7,245 bases of DNA from Alphaproteobacteria bacterium (GTDB lineage Bacteria; Pseudomonadota; Alphaproteobacteria; SMXP01): contig JAJFIM010000269.1 in NCBI GenBank assembly GCA_021774995.1, positions 1 to 7,245 of the forward strand. Direction: 5' to 3'. The notes beneath the pieces are model-generated. The model made no database searches and was not told the origin of the DNA. It worked only from the letters and a program-made list of their open reading frames with translations. Of this stretch, positions 6,352 to 7,245 are shown one piece after another. The first letter of the stretch is position 1; the number at the start of each line of letters is the position of its first letter. Made by a program: the position numbers and the translations under genes.

Positions 6352-6914
6352 TTGTTCCGGTTGATGCCGACGCCCAAGGCGCCCGACAGAGTTCTGGAAG
6401 CGCTCGACGGCTCTTTCGCCATGCCGTTGGTGCTTCCCGCGGCCGCCTTGACCTTAAGGGGATTGCTTGGACCGGAAGATTTATCGGTTTTCGAGCGTAT
6501 AGCGCCCTTGGGCATTTCCGCCGTCAGAGGGTCGTCCGCATGGCGGCAATTCCCGTCAAAAAAGGCGCCGGACTCTACCGCGAGCGCATTGTGAAGAATA
6601 TCGCCCTCCACATGCGACGTGCCCGAAAGGGCCACTTTTCTGGCTCGAATAGAGCCGACGACGCGGCCCCTGATGGTGACGTCGTTGGCGACGATTTCAC
6701 CATTAATCACTGATTTTTCCCCAATCGTGAGCGAGCCGCTGCGGATATTGCCTTCCACCCGTCCGTCAATTTGTATATCGCCGTCGGAATGCAGCGTCCC
6801 TTCAATGACGAGATCCGTGCTGAATATGGATGGTGCGGATTTACCGCCGCGCTTCACATTTTGAGGTGCGTTGGTGGCGATGGGCTTGCTGTTGTTTTTA
6901 CTCTTTGAAAACAT
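6348..6914 (-). CDS. Bactofilin (polymer-forming cytoskeletal protein)
   Basis: This 188-residue protein belongs to the bactofilins, which polymerise without nucleotides into membrane-associated filaments and recruit cell-wall enzymes. Residues about 1-30 are a flexible tail starting MFSKSKNN, resembling the N-terminal membrane-targeting segment of alphaproteobacterial BacA. Residues about 31-125 are the right-handed beta-helix core, with repeated short hydrophobic/Gly turns (DGDIQIDGRVEGNIRSG, RGRVVGSIRARKV, HVEGDILH). Residues 126-188 are a Ser/Lys-rich tail. The start at 6914 is chosen over upstream codons in the same frame (as far as 7013) because the family starts here and AGGA lies four bases upstream. 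It overlaps the end of the M23 peptidase gene by 17 nt, implying translational coupling, and its stop overlaps that of convergent prfB. Like BacA of Caulobacter and Hyphomonas by resemblance; the exact orthology is not established. Confidence 0.94.
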   Translation of the reverse strand: MFSKSKNNSKPIATNAPQNVKRGGKSAPSIFSTDLVIEGTLHSDGDIQIDGRVEGNIRSGSLTIGEKSVINGEIVANDVTIRGRVVGSIRARKVALSGTSHVEGDILHNALAVESGAFFDGNCRHADDPLTAEMPKGAIRSKTDKSSGPSNPLKVKAAAGSTNGMAKEPSSASRTLSGALGVGINRNN

Positions 6915-7245
6915 AATTTCCTGCCTCGAAGAATTTCGATGGATCCCTGACTTTATTGTTAAACCAGACTTCATAATGCAAATGTGGGCCCGTAGAACGA
7001 CCGGTAGAACCAACTTCTGCTATTTTATGGTAAAAGTCGACCTTTTCTCCCCGTTTCACATAGATTTTTAGCAGATGCCCGTAACGCGTCTTGAACCCCT
7101 GACCATGATCAATTTCGACTAAATTACCATAAGGACCCTTGGGACCGGCGTAAGTGACGGTGCCTGGGGCTGTTGAGAACACCGGAATGCCCCGTTTGCT
7201 GGCCATATCCATGCCAGAATGAAACGCCCGACGTCTCGAAAAGGG
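6898..7245 (-). CDS. M23-family (LytM-type) metallopeptidase, C-terminal 115 residues (partial)
   Basis: The open frame enters from the right edge and ends in TAA at 6898-6900. The visible part is almost the whole M23 catalytic domain. It shows HSGMD (zinc ligands H9 and D13, counted from the window edge), the Gly-rich strand around TVTYAGPKGPYGN, YGHL (H57) and HLHYEV (H88/H90). All zinc and catalytic residues are present, so it should be an active peptidoglycan endopeptidase rather than a degenerate activator. An ATG at 7212 lies inside the domain after HSG and cannot be the true start. Any transmembrane or coiled-coil N-terminus is beyond the window. It is directly upstream of and overlapping a bactofilin gene, the arrangement of the LmdC-BacA type pairs that control stalk or bud growth. 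The assignment to LmdC specifically is an inference. Confidence 0.92.
   Translation of the reverse strand, partial: PFSRRRAFHSGMDMASKRGIPVFSTAPGTVTYAGPKGPYGNLVEIDHGQGFKTRYGHLLKIYVKRGEKVDFYHKIAEVGSTGRSTGPHLHYEVWFNNKVRDPSKFFEAGNYVFKE
6917..6922 (-). promoter_or_regulatory. Shine-Dalgarno of the bactofilin gene
   Basis: On the minus strand AGGAAA lies just upstream of the ATG at 6912-6914, inside the end of the upstream peptidase gene. It supports the bactofilin start at 6914 and a 17-nt gene overlap. Confidence 0.7.

Noticed and set aside
6915..7013. Upstream extension of the bactofilin to 7013
   Set aside because: The extra 33 residues lie over the peptidase catalytic end (HLHYEV region) in another frame and have no bactofilin similarity; the start at 6914 has a Shine-Dalgarno and the family's MFSK beginning.

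Overview
The window looks like a core-genome segment of an alphaproteobacterium of intermediate GC (judged by eye, not computed). The evidence is the gene order rne, divergent amiC, mrcA (PBP1a), prfB, which is typical of that class, together with alphaproteobacterial protein wording. Examples are SPYDSNARRHTSF in release factor 2, a bactofilin starting MFSKSK, and a CxxC pair late in PBP1a. I see no insertion sequence, tRNA, rRNA, CRISPR array or phage gene, and nothing that amounts to a new multi-gene system.

Layout. Positions 1-131 (minus) hold the first 43 codons of rne (ribonuclease E). Positions 132-898 are a long intergenic region between rne and the divergent amiC. It contains a probable rne promoter and a long rne 5' leader with a 13-bp hairpin. 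It also contains a strong plus-strand terminator-like hairpin at 627-683 with a TATAAT box and a short ORF upstream of it, so it may encode a small RNA or small protein. AmiC (899-2155), the bifunctional penicillin-binding protein MrcA/PBP1a (2257-5121) and prfB (5250-6351) follow on the plus strand. PrfB carries a textbook programmed +1 frameshift at codon 24, so a single-frame ORF call (5410-6351) misses its first 53 codons.

On the minus strand, running in from the right edge, lie the C-terminal part of an M23 metallopeptidase (6898-7245) and a bactofilin (6348-6914). The two overlap by 17 nt. The bactofilin stop overlaps the prfB stop, so these converging genes have no spacer.

How the genes fit together. 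Three modules act on the cell envelope: an amidase that cleaves septal peptidoglycan, a synthase that polymerises and cross-links it, and a peptidase-bactofilin pair of the type that places local wall remodelling (stalks, buds, curvature). Rne and prfB are RNA-decay and translation-termination genes that share the neighbourhood. The points most worth a second look are the unexplained content of the 400-683 intergenic stretch, the unusual acidic N-terminal extension of PBP1a, the M23-bactofilin overlap and the prfB recoding site.
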